NCBI RefSeq assembly: GCF_001509555.1
Contig: NZ_LMAS01000001.1
Coordinates: 156,971-220,970, forward strand
DNA from: Bacillus sp. FJAT-29937
Lineage (GTDB): Bacteria; Bacillota; Bacilli; Bacillales; Cytobacillaceae
DNA: 64,000 bases
Reading direction: 5' to 3'
Below the pieces are notes generated by a model. The model did no database searches. It worked only from the letters and a program-made list of their open reading frames with translations, and was not told the origin of the DNA. A program made the translations under genes and the position numbers. This document shows positions 43,137 through 52,432 of the stretch, in pieces (position 1 is the first letter of the stretch; each line of letters opens with the position of its first letter).

Positions 43137-44591
43137 ATGCATCGTCATAGAAACAACCTTATAGATCAAATAAAAGAAACATTTATGGAATCAGGTGATT
43201 TTTCATTTAAAAAATTAAAAAACAGAGACTTCATGATTGAAATTTTATTTTTATCTAGTTTAGTTTCAATAGAAAAATTTTCAGAAAGTATTATTCCTTA
43301 TTTGACAAAACTAGAAGATTCCCTTTTTTTAGATTATCTAAATAATATCAAGAGTTTCCAAACAAAAGACTTTGATGAAGCTGTAGAAGCGCTTTTAAAC
43401 GGACATGTTGGAATAATTGCCAGAAATAAGGATGAAATATTTCTAATCAATATGTCTGATCCTATTCAAAGATCAATTGAAGAGCCTAAATCAGAATTAA
43501 TAGTTCGTGGCTCCCATGCAGGATTTGTAGAAAGATTAACAACCAATATACACTTAGTTAGAACGCTTATAAATGATAGAAATTTAATCGTTCATTTATT
43601 AGAACTTGGGTCAAAAACGACAACAAGTGCTGCTATTATTTATCGGGATGATCTTGTCAACAAAGAGATCTTAACGGAAGTAAAAAGAAGGCTTTCTTAT
43701 ATGAATATGGAAACAGATATTGTAATTAGCCCTGGCTTTATTGAGGAATTTATTGAGGACGATCCATTCACAGTATTTCCGCAAATATTATATACTGAAA
43801 GGCCCGATCGTGTTAAGGCGAATATTATGGATGGACGTATTGCGATTATGACGGAGGGAAGTCCAGCGGCTTTAATTGTTCCTGTCAATTTCTTCTCCTT
43901 TTATCAATCACCTGATGATTATAACAGCAGGTGGACGACTGCAACCTTTATTAGATTATTAAGAATGGTAAGCCTTGTGATCGCTATAACTTTCCCATCT
44001 ATTTATATTGGAGTCGTTTCCTTTCATTTGGAAGTATTGCCGTATGAGTTAGTAATTCCTATGAAAAATGCAGTAGAGGGTATTCCTTATCCACCAATAA
44101 TTGAAGCTTTTATTATGGAATTAACAATTGAATTAATTCGTGAGGCTGGGATCAGGCTTCCTACTCCCGTAAGCCAAACGATTGGCATTGTCGGCGGTTT
44201 AGTTATTGGCGATGCTGTCGTAAAAGCAGGGATCGTTTCTAACATTATGATTGTTGTTGTTGCCATTACTGCTATTTCATCATTTGTCGTTCCATCAAAT
44301 GAACTAAGTGCCGCCGTTAGATTATTAAGGTTTCCTCTTATGCTAATGGCTGCAACATTTGGATTTTTTGGTTTAATGTTCGGCTTTATATTAATTTTAA
44401 TCAAACTTTGTAAGCAGGAATCCTTTGGCGTTCCATATTTATATCCAGTTGCACCGTTTAGGGTTAGTGGATTAAAGGATTCCATTGTTAGGTTGCCTTT
44501 ATGGTTAATGAAAGAACGACCTCAAGACACAATGGCAAAAAGACAAATAAAAATGAATTGGGTAAGAGGCTGGGACAAAGATGAAAAATAA
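43137..44591 (+). CDS. Spore germination protein, GerA family (germinant receptor A subunit)
   Basis: A 484-residue A subunit of a second germinant receptor. The N-terminal hydrophilic domain is about 240 residues, followed by membrane helices with TPxxLIVPVNFF-type and FIMELTIELIREAG segments shared with the locus 1 paralogue. The ERPDRVKANIMDGRIAIM segment is typical of GerA proteins. GGGGGATAGGAA precedes the ATG. It overlaps the B subunit gene by 11 bases, which implies coupled translation. Confidence 0.92.
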   Translation: MHRHRNNLIDQIKETFMESGDFSFKKLKNRDFMIEILFLSSLVSIEKFSESIIPYLTKLEDSLFLDYLNNIKSFQTKDFDEAVEALLNGHVGIIARNKDEIFLINMSDPIQRSIEEPKSELIVRGSHAGFVERLTTNIHLVRTLINDRNLIVHLLELGSKTTTSAAIIYRDDLVNKEILTEVKRRLSYMNMETDIVISPGFIEEFIEDDPFTVFPQILYTERPDRVKANIMDGRIAIMTEGSPAALIVPVNFFSFYQSPDDYNSRWTTATFIRLLRMVSLVIAITFPSIYIGVVSFHLEVLPYELVIPMKNAVEGIPYPPIIEAFIMELTIELIREAGIRLPTPVSQTIGIVGGLVIGDAVVKAGIVSNIMIVVVAITAISSFVVPSNELSAAVRLLRFPLMLMAATFGFFGLMFGFILILIKLCKQESFGVPYLYPVAPFRVSGLKDSIVRLPLWLMKERPQDTMAKRQIKMNWVRGWDKDEK

Positions 44592-45681
44592 CTCGAATAA
44601 AATATCTCCTGCCCAGTTATTCTTTACTATTATTCAAACCCAAATAGGGGTAGGTATTTTATCCTTACCTAATACAATGGCTGAAGCTTCAAAAACTGAT
44701 GGCTGGATATCACTTATCTTCGGTGGCATCATCGTGCAAATTTTTATAGTGCTTTACTATTTAATAATGAGGAAGTTTCCAAATAAAAAAGTGAAAGAAA
44801 TCGTAGAGTTATTATTTGGGAAGAAAATTCGTAAAATATTTGAAATGGGTCTTTTGCTTTATGGAATTATTGTCGGCGTTCTTATTCTAATTTTATACAC
44901 AAGAATTCTTGATAGATGGGTTTTACCAGAAACACCTAACTGGATTATTACCTTACTGATGGCCGTTTGTTGTTATTTCTTAGCAAAGGAAGAAATGCGA
45001 GTCATTGCAAGATTTAATGTTATCGTATCTTTTTTTCTATTTATCTTTCTAGGGTTAATCATCTATTCGCTTAAGGACGCTAATATTTTTTATATTATGC
45101 CAATTGCAAGCACAGGATGGAAGGAGATATTAATGGCCACGAAGGATGCAATTATCGCTCTTCTGGGCTTCGAAATTATTATGTTTTTAACAGCTATGAC
45201 ATCCGGAGACACAAAATTAAAATTCAAATTAATTACAGCTGCAAACATAGTCGTAACACTTTTCTATTTATTAGCGGTAATCGCATGCTTCTTATTTTTT
45301 AGTCCAGCTGATATCCTTTTAATTCCAGAGCCGCTGCTTTATTTAATTAAAGCCTTTTCATTTAAAATTATTGAAAGAACAGACCTTCTCTTTTTATCTA
45401 TCTGGATTGTATCGGTTTTCACTTCTTTTGTATCGTATGTATACTGGGGTGCTGATTGTATAAAAGGCTTATTTAACAGCAAAAAGTCTTCTAAAAATAC
45501 ATTGATTATTTTAGCAATCATTTATTTCGCTGCACAATTGCCATCAGATACACAACAGTCAATAGATCAATTCAGTAAATATGCATCATTTGCAGGTTAT
45601 ATTATAGTTTCCATTCCTATAGTGCTCTTACCGTTTGTTCTATTCTACAGAAAGGGGCAGCAGCATGCGAAAGATCATTAA
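44581..45681 (+). CDS. Spore germination protein, GerB family (germinant receptor B subunit)
   Basis: A 366-residue membrane protein with about ten helices of the endospore germination permease family. The opening ISPAQLFFTIIQTQIGVGILSL-type segment (about 8-28) with the GVGILSLP element is characteristic. It should carry the germinant-binding pocket. It overlaps the A subunit gene at its start and the C subunit gene by 17 bases at its end, giving a tight A-B-C order unlike locus 1, where C is divergent. Confidence 0.9.
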   Translation: MKNNSNKISPAQLFFTIIQTQIGVGILSLPNTMAEASKTDGWISLIFGGIIVQIFIVLYYLIMRKFPNKKVKEIVELLFGKKIRKIFEMGLLLYGIIVGVLILILYTRILDRWVLPETPNWIITLLMAVCCYFLAKEEMRVIARFNVIVSFFLFIFLGLIIYSLKDANIFYIMPIASTGWKEILMATKDAIIALLGFEIIMFLTAMTSGDTKLKFKLITAANIVVTLFYLLAVIACFLFFSPADILLIPEPLLYLIKAFSFKIIERTDLLFLSIWIVSVFTSFVSYVYWGADCIKGLFNSKKSSKNTLIILAIIYFAAQLPSDTQQSIDQFSKYASFAGYIIVSIPIVLLPFVLFYRKGQQHAKDH

Positions 45682-46780
45682 TATATTACTCCTTTCAACT
45701 CTTTTATTAACAGGCTGTTGGGATCAGAACTTATTAAAAGATGTTAGTTTAATAAATAGTGTAGGATTTGATTTAGAAGATACGAATAAAATTTCAACAA
45801 CTGTTTCCATTCGTACTTCAGAAGGCTCTGTAGGGTCGGGTGAACAAAGGACAAAAACCGTTACATTTTCAGAAATTGATAGCACCCCTCGGGGAGCACG
45901 TGACAAAATAGATCTGGAGGTTCCAAAAAAAATCGATGGATCCAAATTACAGGTTCTTCTCGTTGGGGAAAAGCTTGCCTTAAAAGAGTTTTACTACATA
46001 TTAGATGTATTTTACAGAGATCCAAAAAATGCATTAAATGCCAAGTTAGCAATAGTTAAAGGGAAAGCTAAAGAAGTCATAAAATTAGGCAGTGAAGCTG
46101 AAATATTAATTGGTGAATATGTTTCAGATTTATTATCGAGTGCCGAAGATGCGACAATGTTGAAAAACAATGATGTTCAATCAATTGGGACAATCATCTT
46201 GGATCCAGGACAGGACATTACGATCCCGATTATTCATCGAATTGATCATAAAACAGCAAAAGTGATGGGATCCGCTCTGTTTGATGGGAAAATTTACTCT
46301 GGAAAGGATTTAAACAGGGACGACACTGTCCTATTTAACCTTTTAAATGGGCATCTTTCAAAAATGGCCAGATTTACGAAAAAGATTTACGATACAGAAA
46401 GTGTTAAAGATTTTATTACATTTGACATATCACATGCAAAAAGAAAAATTACCATAAAAGCTAAAAATCCATCAAATATTATTGTTAATATAGACCTCGA
46501 GGTAAAGGCTAGAGTTGTCGAATACCCACATGATGTTTTAGATTCGCAAAAGGAAATTCTTAAACTCAATAAAGTTCTTTCAAAAAAGCTGACAAAGCAA
46601 GCACAAAAGGTTACAAAACAGCTGCAAGAAGCAAATTGCGACGGTTTAGGAATTGGAAGACGAATGATCGCGAAGCATCATCATATATGGAAGGAACTTG
46701 ACTGGCATAAGGTTTATCCAACGATAACTTTTAACTCGGACGTGAAAGTTGAAATCATTCAAAAGGGAATAATTAATTAG
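45665..46780 (+). CDS. Spore germination lipoprotein, Ger(x)C family (germinant receptor C subunit)
   Basis: A 371-residue lipoprotein with signal peptide ending in lipobox LLTGC followed by WDQN-L, the family's CW mark. The C-terminal region (QLQEANCDGLGIGRRM) matches Ger(x)C proteins, which carry E-x-DxFGxG-type segments at that place. The start ATG 45665 has AAAGGGGCAG upstream and lies inside the B gene; the longer frame from 45635 would hide the signal peptide. The next gene starts within 70 bp on the same strand. Confidence 0.92.
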   Translation: MRKIINILLLSTLLLTGCWDQNLLKDVSLINSVGFDLEDTNKISTTVSIRTSEGSVGSGEQRTKTVTFSEIDSTPRGARDKIDLEVPKKIDGSKLQVLLVGEKLALKEFYYILDVFYRDPKNALNAKLAIVKGKAKEVIKLGSEAEILIGEYVSDLLSSAEDATMLKNNDVQSIGTIILDPGQDITIPIIHRIDHKTAKVMGSALFDGKIYSGKDLNRDDTVLFNLLNGHLSKMARFTKKIYDTESVKDFITFDISHAKRKITIKAKNPSNIIVNIDLEVKARVVEYPHDVLDSQKEILKLNKVLSKKLTKQAQKVTKQLQEANCDGLGIGRRMIAKHHHIWKELDWHKVYPTITFNSDVKVEIIQKGIIN

Positions 46781-46855
46781 TTAATGAGCAGGCTTGGTTT
46801 ATTTACATATTACTTGGAAATAATAACAGCAGGACTAATTAGAGGGATGATCACA

Positions 46856-47365
46856 TTGATCTATATATATAACGATTTCGGCGGCACACATACGACATCA
46901 CTTGCTGCAGCCTATCATTTGCGAAAACTTCCGACCAATCGGGTGTTGACAAGGGAAGAAATATTACACGTTCCGTATTTTAATAAGCTTGAAAAGTCGG
47001 ATGCTGGAAGGATTATTTTTCATGGGAAAGATGATGAGGGGAATTCTGTTTATACTTTAGGAAGAAGATCGTCTAAGCTAGTTGTTCCCGCATTAAAAAA
47101 CCTTTGTCAAATACTCGAGGAACAATTTCAAATAGATGAAAAAATTATTTTTTCCAACACATCACCAACCGTACCTTTTGCTATGACAATGGGAGGGTTT
47201 TTTTCAAGAGGGTTAAAAATCGATTTTATCGGTGTACCTTTATTAGTCGCTGGAGCAAAGAAATCGTGTTTAAATATCTATAATCTAGTACAGAATACTA
47301 AACATATTGGAAGCAGCACCCATTCCAAAGTAACTGTCATTGAAAATAAGAACTTTCAGGCGTAG
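46856..47365 (+). CDS. DUF3189 family protein
   Basis: A 169-residue protein of the DUF3189 type found in spore-forming Firmicutes. The N-terminus LIYIYNDFGGTHTTSLAAAYHL is the family's mark; the GGTHTT loop recalls a phosphate-binding turn, though the biochemical role is unknown. The start is taken at TTG 46856 because AGAGGGATGA is eight bases upstream and family members begin at this point; an open frame reaching to 46784 is not supported. It follows the C subunit gene closely and may belong to the germination operon. A terminator follows. Confidence 0.8.
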   Translation: MIYIYNDFGGTHTTSLAAAYHLRKLPTNRVLTREEILHVPYFNKLEKSDAGRIIFHGKDDEGNSVYTLGRRSSKLVVPALKNLCQILEEQFQIDEKIIFSNTSPTVPFAMTMGGFFSRGLKIDFIGVPLLVAGAKKSCLNIYNLVQNTKHIGSSTHSKVTVIENKNFQA

Positions 47366-47384
47366 AATAACAAATTACAGAAGC

Positions 47385-47419
47385 AAAAACAGACAGTGGG
47401 TTTAAATGTCTGTTTTTTT
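47385..47419 (+). terminator. Terminator of germinant receptor locus 2
   Basis: A perfect 11-bp stem (47385-47395 with 47407-47417), 11-nt loop and T run, right after the DUF3189 gene. Confidence 0.85.
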
Positions 47420-47491
47420 GTTTGCTATTCCAATGAAAAACGAGCAAAATGAATAATAATATCCAACTATGAAACAAAGGAGAACATGAAT

Positions 47492-48079
47492 ATGCTAAAG
47501 TCAAAATTTAATGCTTTTTTACTGCAAGAACTTCCGAATGTTGAATTATTTAAAGAAGAAATAGACTATGCGAAGAAACAGCAGCTGATTTCTGAAGAAA
47601 TGATTATTTCAGAAAAAAACGATGACTTCCTTTTCAGCGATGCTTATATCGAGCGCAGCAATAAAGAAACAGAGGAGTTGCTTGCAGAGGAATCTGAAGA
47701 ATTTCTCCATACGCCGATTCATTATTTGGAAAAACATAAACAAGAATTTATTTACATAGAAACTAGCCGTCTTAATATCGTAAGTACAGACTCTCTATGT
47801 TTAGAGGTAGATGATGTCTTTGGCACATATGAAGTGATGTTAGGGTTAAAGCTGCAGAAGAAGCATGAAAAGGCCATTAAGAGCTTTTTGATGAATGAAT
47901 TAAAAGGGGATCCAAAGTTCAGTTTATTATTTTCTCAAGCCGATGGATTATGGGATTTCAACTTTGCACTTAATGGTGTGGAAGGTTTTACGGAAGAAAT
48001 GACAATAGGTGAAGCGTCCAAGCTTGTTTATCTTTTTCTATTTAAGCTCTTAGAGACAGTTGAAGAAAATAATCAATAA
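47492..48079 (+). CDS. Hypothetical protein, acidic (195 aa)
   Basis: An acidic cytosolic protein of 195 residues with many Glu and Lys, no cysteine motif and no membrane segment. The first half is helical with clusters of Glu (EELLAEESEEF), and the second half mixes strands and helices. ATG 47492 is nine bases from AAAGGAG, while ATG 47486 is only three bases away, so the second is chosen. No family was recognised; the base composition resembles that of neighbours. It stands alone between a terminator and the DUF1259 gene. Confidence 0.7.
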   Translation: MLKSKFNAFLLQELPNVELFKEEIDYAKKQQLISEEMIISEKNDDFLFSDAYIERSNKETEELLAEESEEFLHTPIHYLEKHKQEFIYIETSRLNIVSTDSLCLEVDDVFGTYEVMLGLKLQKKHEKAIKSFLMNELKGDPKFSLLFSQADGLWDFNFALNGVEGFTEEMTIGEASKLVYLFLFKLLETVEENNQ

Positions 48080-48157
48080 GGAAGCATTCAATCATAAACA
48101 CATTTCATAAATCTTTATTCTCATTCATATGAATCTTCTAACAAGAGGAGGGTTCAT

Positions 48158-48568
48158 ATGGATGACATAAAGGTGTTATGCAATCAATTCGGAAAAATAT
48201 TGAACGGAAAAGGCAAGTTTGAGAAAGGTGTATGTTCTGTAGAAATGCAGCGTGATTTTAAAGCGTCAGTACAAGGGCGTCCAACATCATCCGTTGTTCC
48301 TGCAGGGTTTTCATTTGAGGCATTAGATCAAAACGGAACTGCTTTAAATTTGGCGGAAATCGCTATTTTAGAAGAGGAAGTCCCAGGCTTTATGCATGCG
48401 GTTGTCTCACAGGGGATTATCGTCAGCGCCTTACACAATCATTGGATATTTACAAAGCCGCATATCCTCTATATACATTTGCAATCAGTTGAACCGCCAC
48501 TGAATTTTGCAAAGAAGCTTGCCTATTCCTTTCATGCTTTAAAAAGTCATCCCATTCAAAAACAATGA
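48158..48568 (+). CDS. DUF1259 domain protein
   Basis: A 136-residue protein that is essentially one DUF1259 domain. The family pattern is visible: CSVEMQRDFK early, then FSFEALDQNG, EIAILEEEV and the ALHNHWIFTKPHILYIH segment with paired histidines. Function is unknown; related LppY/LpqO proteins of actinobacteria are lipoproteins, but this one has no signal peptide. GAGGAGGG precedes the ATG. It lies about 80 bp after the acidic hypothetical gene. Confidence 0.85.
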   Translation: MDDIKVLCNQFGKILNGKGKFEKGVCSVEMQRDFKASVQGRPTSSVVPAGFSFEALDQNGTALNLAEIAILEEEVPGFMHAVVSQGIIVSALHNHWIFTKPHILYIHLQSVEPPLNFAKKLAYSFHALKSHPIQKQ

Positions 48569-48694
48569 ATCTTTATATCTAGGACGAGAATTTTTTCATC
48601 ATGTGTGTTAAAATTTCTGCATGCTATACTTATGATTAATTTGTATAGCTGATAGATTGCTATAGTAGTTCAAAATTTATTGGAGAGTGTATAC

Positions 48695-49612
48695 ATGTTA
48701 AAGAAGTTAACGAAATGGATGATGATTGGATTTGTTTTTTTATTTGCAGCAAATCTCGGAACCACTGCACTCGCAGCTAATGGAAACAATGATGAAGAAA
48801 GTATTAATGAAAAATTCGGACTCCCTATCGTTGTATATGGGGAAAAATTATCCTCTGCCCAAAAGGATGAAGTACGAAAATTACTAGGCGTAAATGACAC
48901 GAGTAAAGTAACTGAAATAACGGTGACTGGAGATGACCTAGTTACCTATATTAAAGGGGACAAGCGTGCGAATATGTATTCTTCCGCAAAAATCACCCGA
49001 AAAGAAGCGGGTGAAGGGCTTGTCATTAAACAAGTTACCCCAGAAAATATTACCGAAGTAACAGATGAAATGTATGCGAATGCGCTTTTAACTGCGGGGA
49101 TACAGGATGCAATAGTTGAAGTGGCCTCTCCGGTGAAGGTTTCAGGACACTCGGCATTAGTCGGTATTTATAAAGCCTATGATGAAGGAAATGGCGAAGG
49201 GTTAAATACAGAGCACACCGAGGTTGCTAACGAAGAACTGAATCTTGCCACTCAATTAGCCAAAAAGGAAGGCATGGATCAAGATAAGATCACAGAGCTT
49301 TTGACAGAAATCAAAAAAGAGATTGCCAACAAAAATCCAGTATCGAAGGAAGAAATTGAACAAATCATTAACGATCAGTTAAAGACATTGGAAATCCAAC
49401 TGAGTGAACAAGATCGTCAGCTGCTTATTGATTTATTTGAAAAAATGCGCAGCTTAAATATTAATTTTGACAATGTTCAATCTCAACTCGAAGATATTTC
49501 AAAGGATATTAAACAGCGCATAGAAGATGCAGTAGGTGATAAAGGGTTTCTGCAGGCCATATCCGACTTTTTTAAGAATCTAATCGACAGTATTAAAAAT
49601 ATTTTTTCATAA
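48695..49612 (+). CDS. ypuA: Secreted DUF1002 protein, YpuA-like
   Basis: A 305-residue exported protein. The signal peptide ends near ALA at about residue 28. The DUF1002 domain then spans most of the chain (GEKLSSAQKDEVRKLLGV onwards), with a helical C-terminal part rich in charged residues and a final amphipathic helix (FFKNLIDSIKNIF). It resembles B. subtilis YpuA, whose role is unknown although links to envelope stress have been suggested. TGGAGAGTG precedes ATG 48695; the frame is open for five more codons upstream. Confidence 0.87.
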   Translation: MLKKLTKWMMIGFVFLFAANLGTTALAANGNNDEESINEKFGLPIVVYGEKLSSAQKDEVRKLLGVNDTSKVTEITVTGDDLVTYIKGDKRANMYSSAKITRKEAGEGLVIKQVTPENITEVTDEMYANALLTAGIQDAIVEVASPVKVSGHSALVGIYKAYDEGNGEGLNTEHTEVANEELNLATQLAKKEGMDQDKITELLTEIKKEIANKNPVSKEEIEQIINDQLKTLEIQLSEQDRQLLIDLFEKMRSLNINFDNVQSQLEDISKDIKQRIEDAVGDKGFLQAISDFFKNLIDSIKNIFS

Positions 49613-49616
49613 TGTC

Positions 49617-49650
49617 AGGACCTCTATTTTCATGGAGGTCCTTATGTTTT
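49617..49650. terminator. Terminator between ypuA-like gene and a convergent gene
   Basis: An 8-bp GC-rich stem (49617-49624 with 49635-49642) and a T-rich region on the 3' side; the convergent gene ends at 49649. Confidence 0.65.
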
Positions 49651-50011
49651 ATTCCGCATTTAGTTCAGGAAATTTTATCGGTGTATTTAATTGATAGTGA
49701 TCCCTGTAAGAACGGTATGCCACAATACGTTCGTCTCCAGCATGTACGTCCAATTGAAGAATATATGAATTTCTGCATTCAAGAGAATACAGAACGTCAT
49801 CCTTTTTCAATTCGTAAAAATAAAATATTTGACCCAATAGCTCCTTTTTATTAACTTTTGTATCCGGGTGTTTGCGAATAAAATCAGCCAGCTGCATAAC
49901 GGTTACAGAAGAAGTGCCAGTTACTGCATAAATTCTCTCTTTAACCATGGCTGTTGTTGAATGTAAAGTTGTCTTTGCTTTCTGTAAAAACTTATTAAAT
50001 ATCCGGTTCAT
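49649..50011 (-). CDS. Hypothetical protein (120 aa)
   Basis: A 120-residue protein with a basic N-terminus and a mixed helix-strand body. GGAGGAGAT precedes the ATG at good spacing. There is no signal peptide or membrane segment; several Tyr and His residues cluster in the C-terminal half (YRSYRDHYQ). No family was recognised. It shares the upstream region with the divergent desaturase gene but no regulatory link is shown. Confidence 0.65.
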   Translation of the reverse strand: MNRIFNKFLQKAKTTLHSTTAMVKERIYAVTGTSSVTVMQLADFIRKHPDTKVNKKELLGQIFYFYELKKDDVLYSLECRNSYILQLDVHAGDERIVAYRSYRDHYQLNTPIKFPELNAE

Positions 50012-50040
50012 ATCTTAATCTCCTCCGCCAATTATTTTTC

Positions 50041-50088
50041 AACCATGACATTTATCATGGTTTGTACATGACACGTATGCCTTATAAT
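50041..50088 (+). promoter_or_regulatory. Desaturase promoter region with inverted repeat (candidate DesR site)
   Basis: Perfect inverted arms 50041-50048 and 50055-50062 (8 bp, spacer 6) stand just before a weak -35 (TTGTAC, 50062-50067) and a perfect TATAAT (50083-50088), with a short spacer of 15. A site upstream of a poor -35 suits activation by phosphorylated DesR, whose genes follow the desaturase. Confidence 0.55.
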
Positions 50089-50142
50089 TCTAAGTTCAAT
50101 TATATATAATAAGAAAAAATAGAGAGAAAGGATACACTTAAT

Positions 50143-51180
50143 ATGACCAAACAAAAGCAAATTAATTTAAGAAAACAAATGGCTCCCTACGAAAAACCAA
50201 TTATGAAAGCCAGTGTTTGGCAAATGATAAATACATTAATTCCTTTTTTCTTATTATGGTTTCTTGCATATAAAAGTTTGACAGTATCCTACTTGTTAAC
50301 GCTTGCATTTGCCGTTGTGGCAGCCGGTTTCCTAGTTCGGATTTTCATTATTTTTCATGATTGCTGTCACCATTCCTTCTTTAAAAATCGAACGGCTAAT
50401 AAAATCGTTGGAACGATTACAGGGATTTTGACCATTTTTCCATTCAGCCAATGGCAGCACGACCATTCTGTCCATCATGCCACAAGCAGTAATTTAGATA
50501 AGCGCGGTGTAGGGGATATTTGGATGCTTACGGTTGAAGAATATATTTCTGCATCGTTTTGGCAGCGTTTAGCTTATCGATTATATCGCAATCCGTTTGT
50601 CATGTTCGGCCTTGGCCCGATTTATCAATTTTTAATCGTGAATCGCTTTAACAGAAAAGGTGCAAGAACGAAGGAGCGCTTAAATACTTACTTAACAAAT
50701 ATTTCAATTGTTGCATTATACAGTCTAATGTGCTGGGTGATTGGATGGGAAGCATTTGTTTTGGTTCAGGCTCCAATCTTCTTAATCTCTGGTTCAGCTG
50801 GTATATGGCTTTTCTACGTTCAGCATACATTTGAAGATTCATATTTCGAAGCGGATGAGCATTGGGAATATGTAAAAGCTGCAGTTGAAGGCAGCTCCTT
50901 TTATAAGCTTCCGAAGCTGCTGCAATGGCTGACAGGGAATATCGGTTACCACCATGTCCACCATTTAAGTCCAAGAGTGCCTAACTATAAATTAGAGGAG
51001 GCACACGAAAATACTGAACCGTTAAAAAACGTTCCCACTGTTTCTTTAAAGACAAGCATACAATCACTTCGCTTCCGACTTTGGGATGAATTAAATAATA
51101 AGTTTGTTACTTATAAAGAGGCTGCTTATTACATGAAGAAACAGAGCGAAAGAGAGAAACAGCTTAATATTATTAAATAA
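50143..51180 (+). CDS. des: Membrane fatty acid desaturase (Des)
   Basis: A 345-residue acyl-lipid desaturase that introduces a cis double bond into membrane phospholipid acyl chains, in B. subtilis at the delta-5 position, in response to cold. Three histidine clusters that bind the di-iron centre are present: HDCCHH (72-77), HDHSVHH (106-112) and HVHH in the C-terminal third. Four to six membrane segments surround them. The gene is followed by its likely regulators DesK and DesR. The ATG has GAAAGGATAC upstream. A terminator separates it from desK. Confidence 0.92.
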   Translation: MTKQKQINLRKQMAPYEKPIMKASVWQMINTLIPFFLLWFLAYKSLTVSYLLTLAFAVVAAGFLVRIFIIFHDCCHHSFFKNRTANKIVGTITGILTIFPFSQWQHDHSVHHATSSNLDKRGVGDIWMLTVEEYISASFWQRLAYRLYRNPFVMFGLGPIYQFLIVNRFNRKGARTKERLNTYLTNISIVALYSLMCWVIGWEAFVLVQAPIFLISGSAGIWLFYVQHTFEDSYFEADEHWEYVKAAVEGSSFYKLPKLLQWLTGNIGYHHVHHLSPRVPNYKLEEAHENTEPLKNVPTVSLKTSIQSLRFRLWDELNNKFVTYKEAAYYMKKQSEREKQLNIIK

Positions 51181-51209
51181 CCCATCTTATGTTTTACTTC
51201 CTATAAATT

Positions 51210-51248
51210 AAGGCAGGGCCTCACATTGAATGAGAACCTTGCCTTTTT
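51210..51248 (+). terminator. Terminator between des and desK
   Basis: An outer 9-bp stem with one mismatch (51210-51218 with 51237-51245), an inner short stem, and a T run. It may let des be expressed well above the regulators. Confidence 0.7.
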
Positions 51249-51299
51249 ATGTTAAAATTAAAATACGGAAGAAATGATTAATTTATTTGAGGGATAAGT

Positions 51300-52421
51300 A
51301 TGGTAAACAAGTATTTAACAACGTTAAAAAGCTCAGGAATTGCTCCATATATTTGGAGTGTTTTTAGTATCCTGCCATTTTATTTTATTTTTCAATCTTC
51401 ATCAACAATTGATATTATTATTGGAATCATCCTGACAATTCTTTTTTTTGTCACATACAGGCTTGCTTTTATTTCAAAAAAGTGGCCAGTGTATTTATGG
51501 ACTTGTATTTTGATCGCTATTTCCATAACAATGACCATTCATTTTCAATTTGTCTATTTTGCTTTTTATATTGCCTACTATAATGGAAATATTAAAAATC
51601 GCATCGCTTTTTTAACGCTATATATCATCCATTTAATAGCCACAACTTTTTCGATTAATTATAACTTTATCCTGAGGGATGAGCTTTTTTTAAGTCAATT
51701 GCCATTTATCATTATTATTTGGATTAGTGTCATTCTTCTTCCATTTAATTTGTATAATAAGAAAAAACAAGAGAAGCTTGAAGAACAGCTTGAATATGCG
51801 AATAAGAGAATAGCGGATCTCGTGAAACAGGAAGAACGCCAGAGAATCGCCCGGGATTTGCATGATACATTAGGGCAAAAGCTCTCACTCATTGGATTAA
51901 AGAGTGATTTAGCAAGAAGATTAGTGTACAAAGACCAGGAACAAGCACGAAATGAAATGAAGGATGTTCAGCAAACGGCTAGAACAGCATTAAATGAAGT
52001 ACGAAAAATGGTTTCTCAAATGAGGGGTATACGGATAAAAGAGGAACTTGTTAGCATAAAGCAGCTTCTTGATGCAGCACAAATCGAATTCATTTGCAGC
52101 AATGAACTAAAGCTTACTAATGTATCCATTTTTCTTGAGAACATTCTCAGCATGTGTATGAAGGAAGCTGTAACCAATGTTGTTAAGCATAGCAAGGCTA
52201 CTCTATGTAAAATAACAATTGAGCAAACAGCTAATGAGGTTTGTATAAAGATTAAAGATAACGGGATTGGTATTGGGAGCAATTATGACGAGTTAAAAGG
52301 CAGCGGATTACTTGGTATTAAAGAAAGGCTGGAATTTGTCAATGGCACGCTTAAAATCATTGAACAAGATGGGACTGCCATTACGATGAAAGTACCAAAT
52401 GTAATAAAGCAGGCAGATTAG
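51300..52421 (+). CDS. desK: Thermosensor histidine kinase DesK
   Basis: A 373-residue kinase/phosphatase with about five membrane segments in the first 150 residues, which sense bilayer thickness and order, then a charged coiled-coil linker (about 152-180), the HisKA_3 domain with His188 in ARDLHDTLGQ, the same position as in B. subtilis DesK, and an HATPase domain (DNGIGIG and GSGLLGIKERL). The ATG follows GAGGGATAAGT. It is 11 bp upstream of desR and surely co-transcribed with it. Confidence 0.93.
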   Translation: MVNKYLTTLKSSGIAPYIWSVFSILPFYFIFQSSSTIDIIIGIILTILFFVTYRLAFISKKWPVYLWTCILIAISITMTIHFQFVYFAFYIAYYNGNIKNRIAFLTLYIIHLIATTFSINYNFILRDELFLSQLPFIIIIWISVILLPFNLYNKKKQEKLEEQLEYANKRIADLVKQEERQRIARDLHDTLGQKLSLIGLKSDLARRLVYKDQEQARNEMKDVQQTARTALNEVRKMVSQMRGIRIKEELVSIKQLLDAAQIEFICSNELKLTNVSIFLENILSMCMKEAVTNVVKHSKATLCKITIEQTANEVCIKIKDNGIGIGSNYDELKGSGLLGIKERLEFVNGTLKIIEQDGTAITMKVPNVIKQAD

Positions 52422-52432
52422 GAGGAACATTC

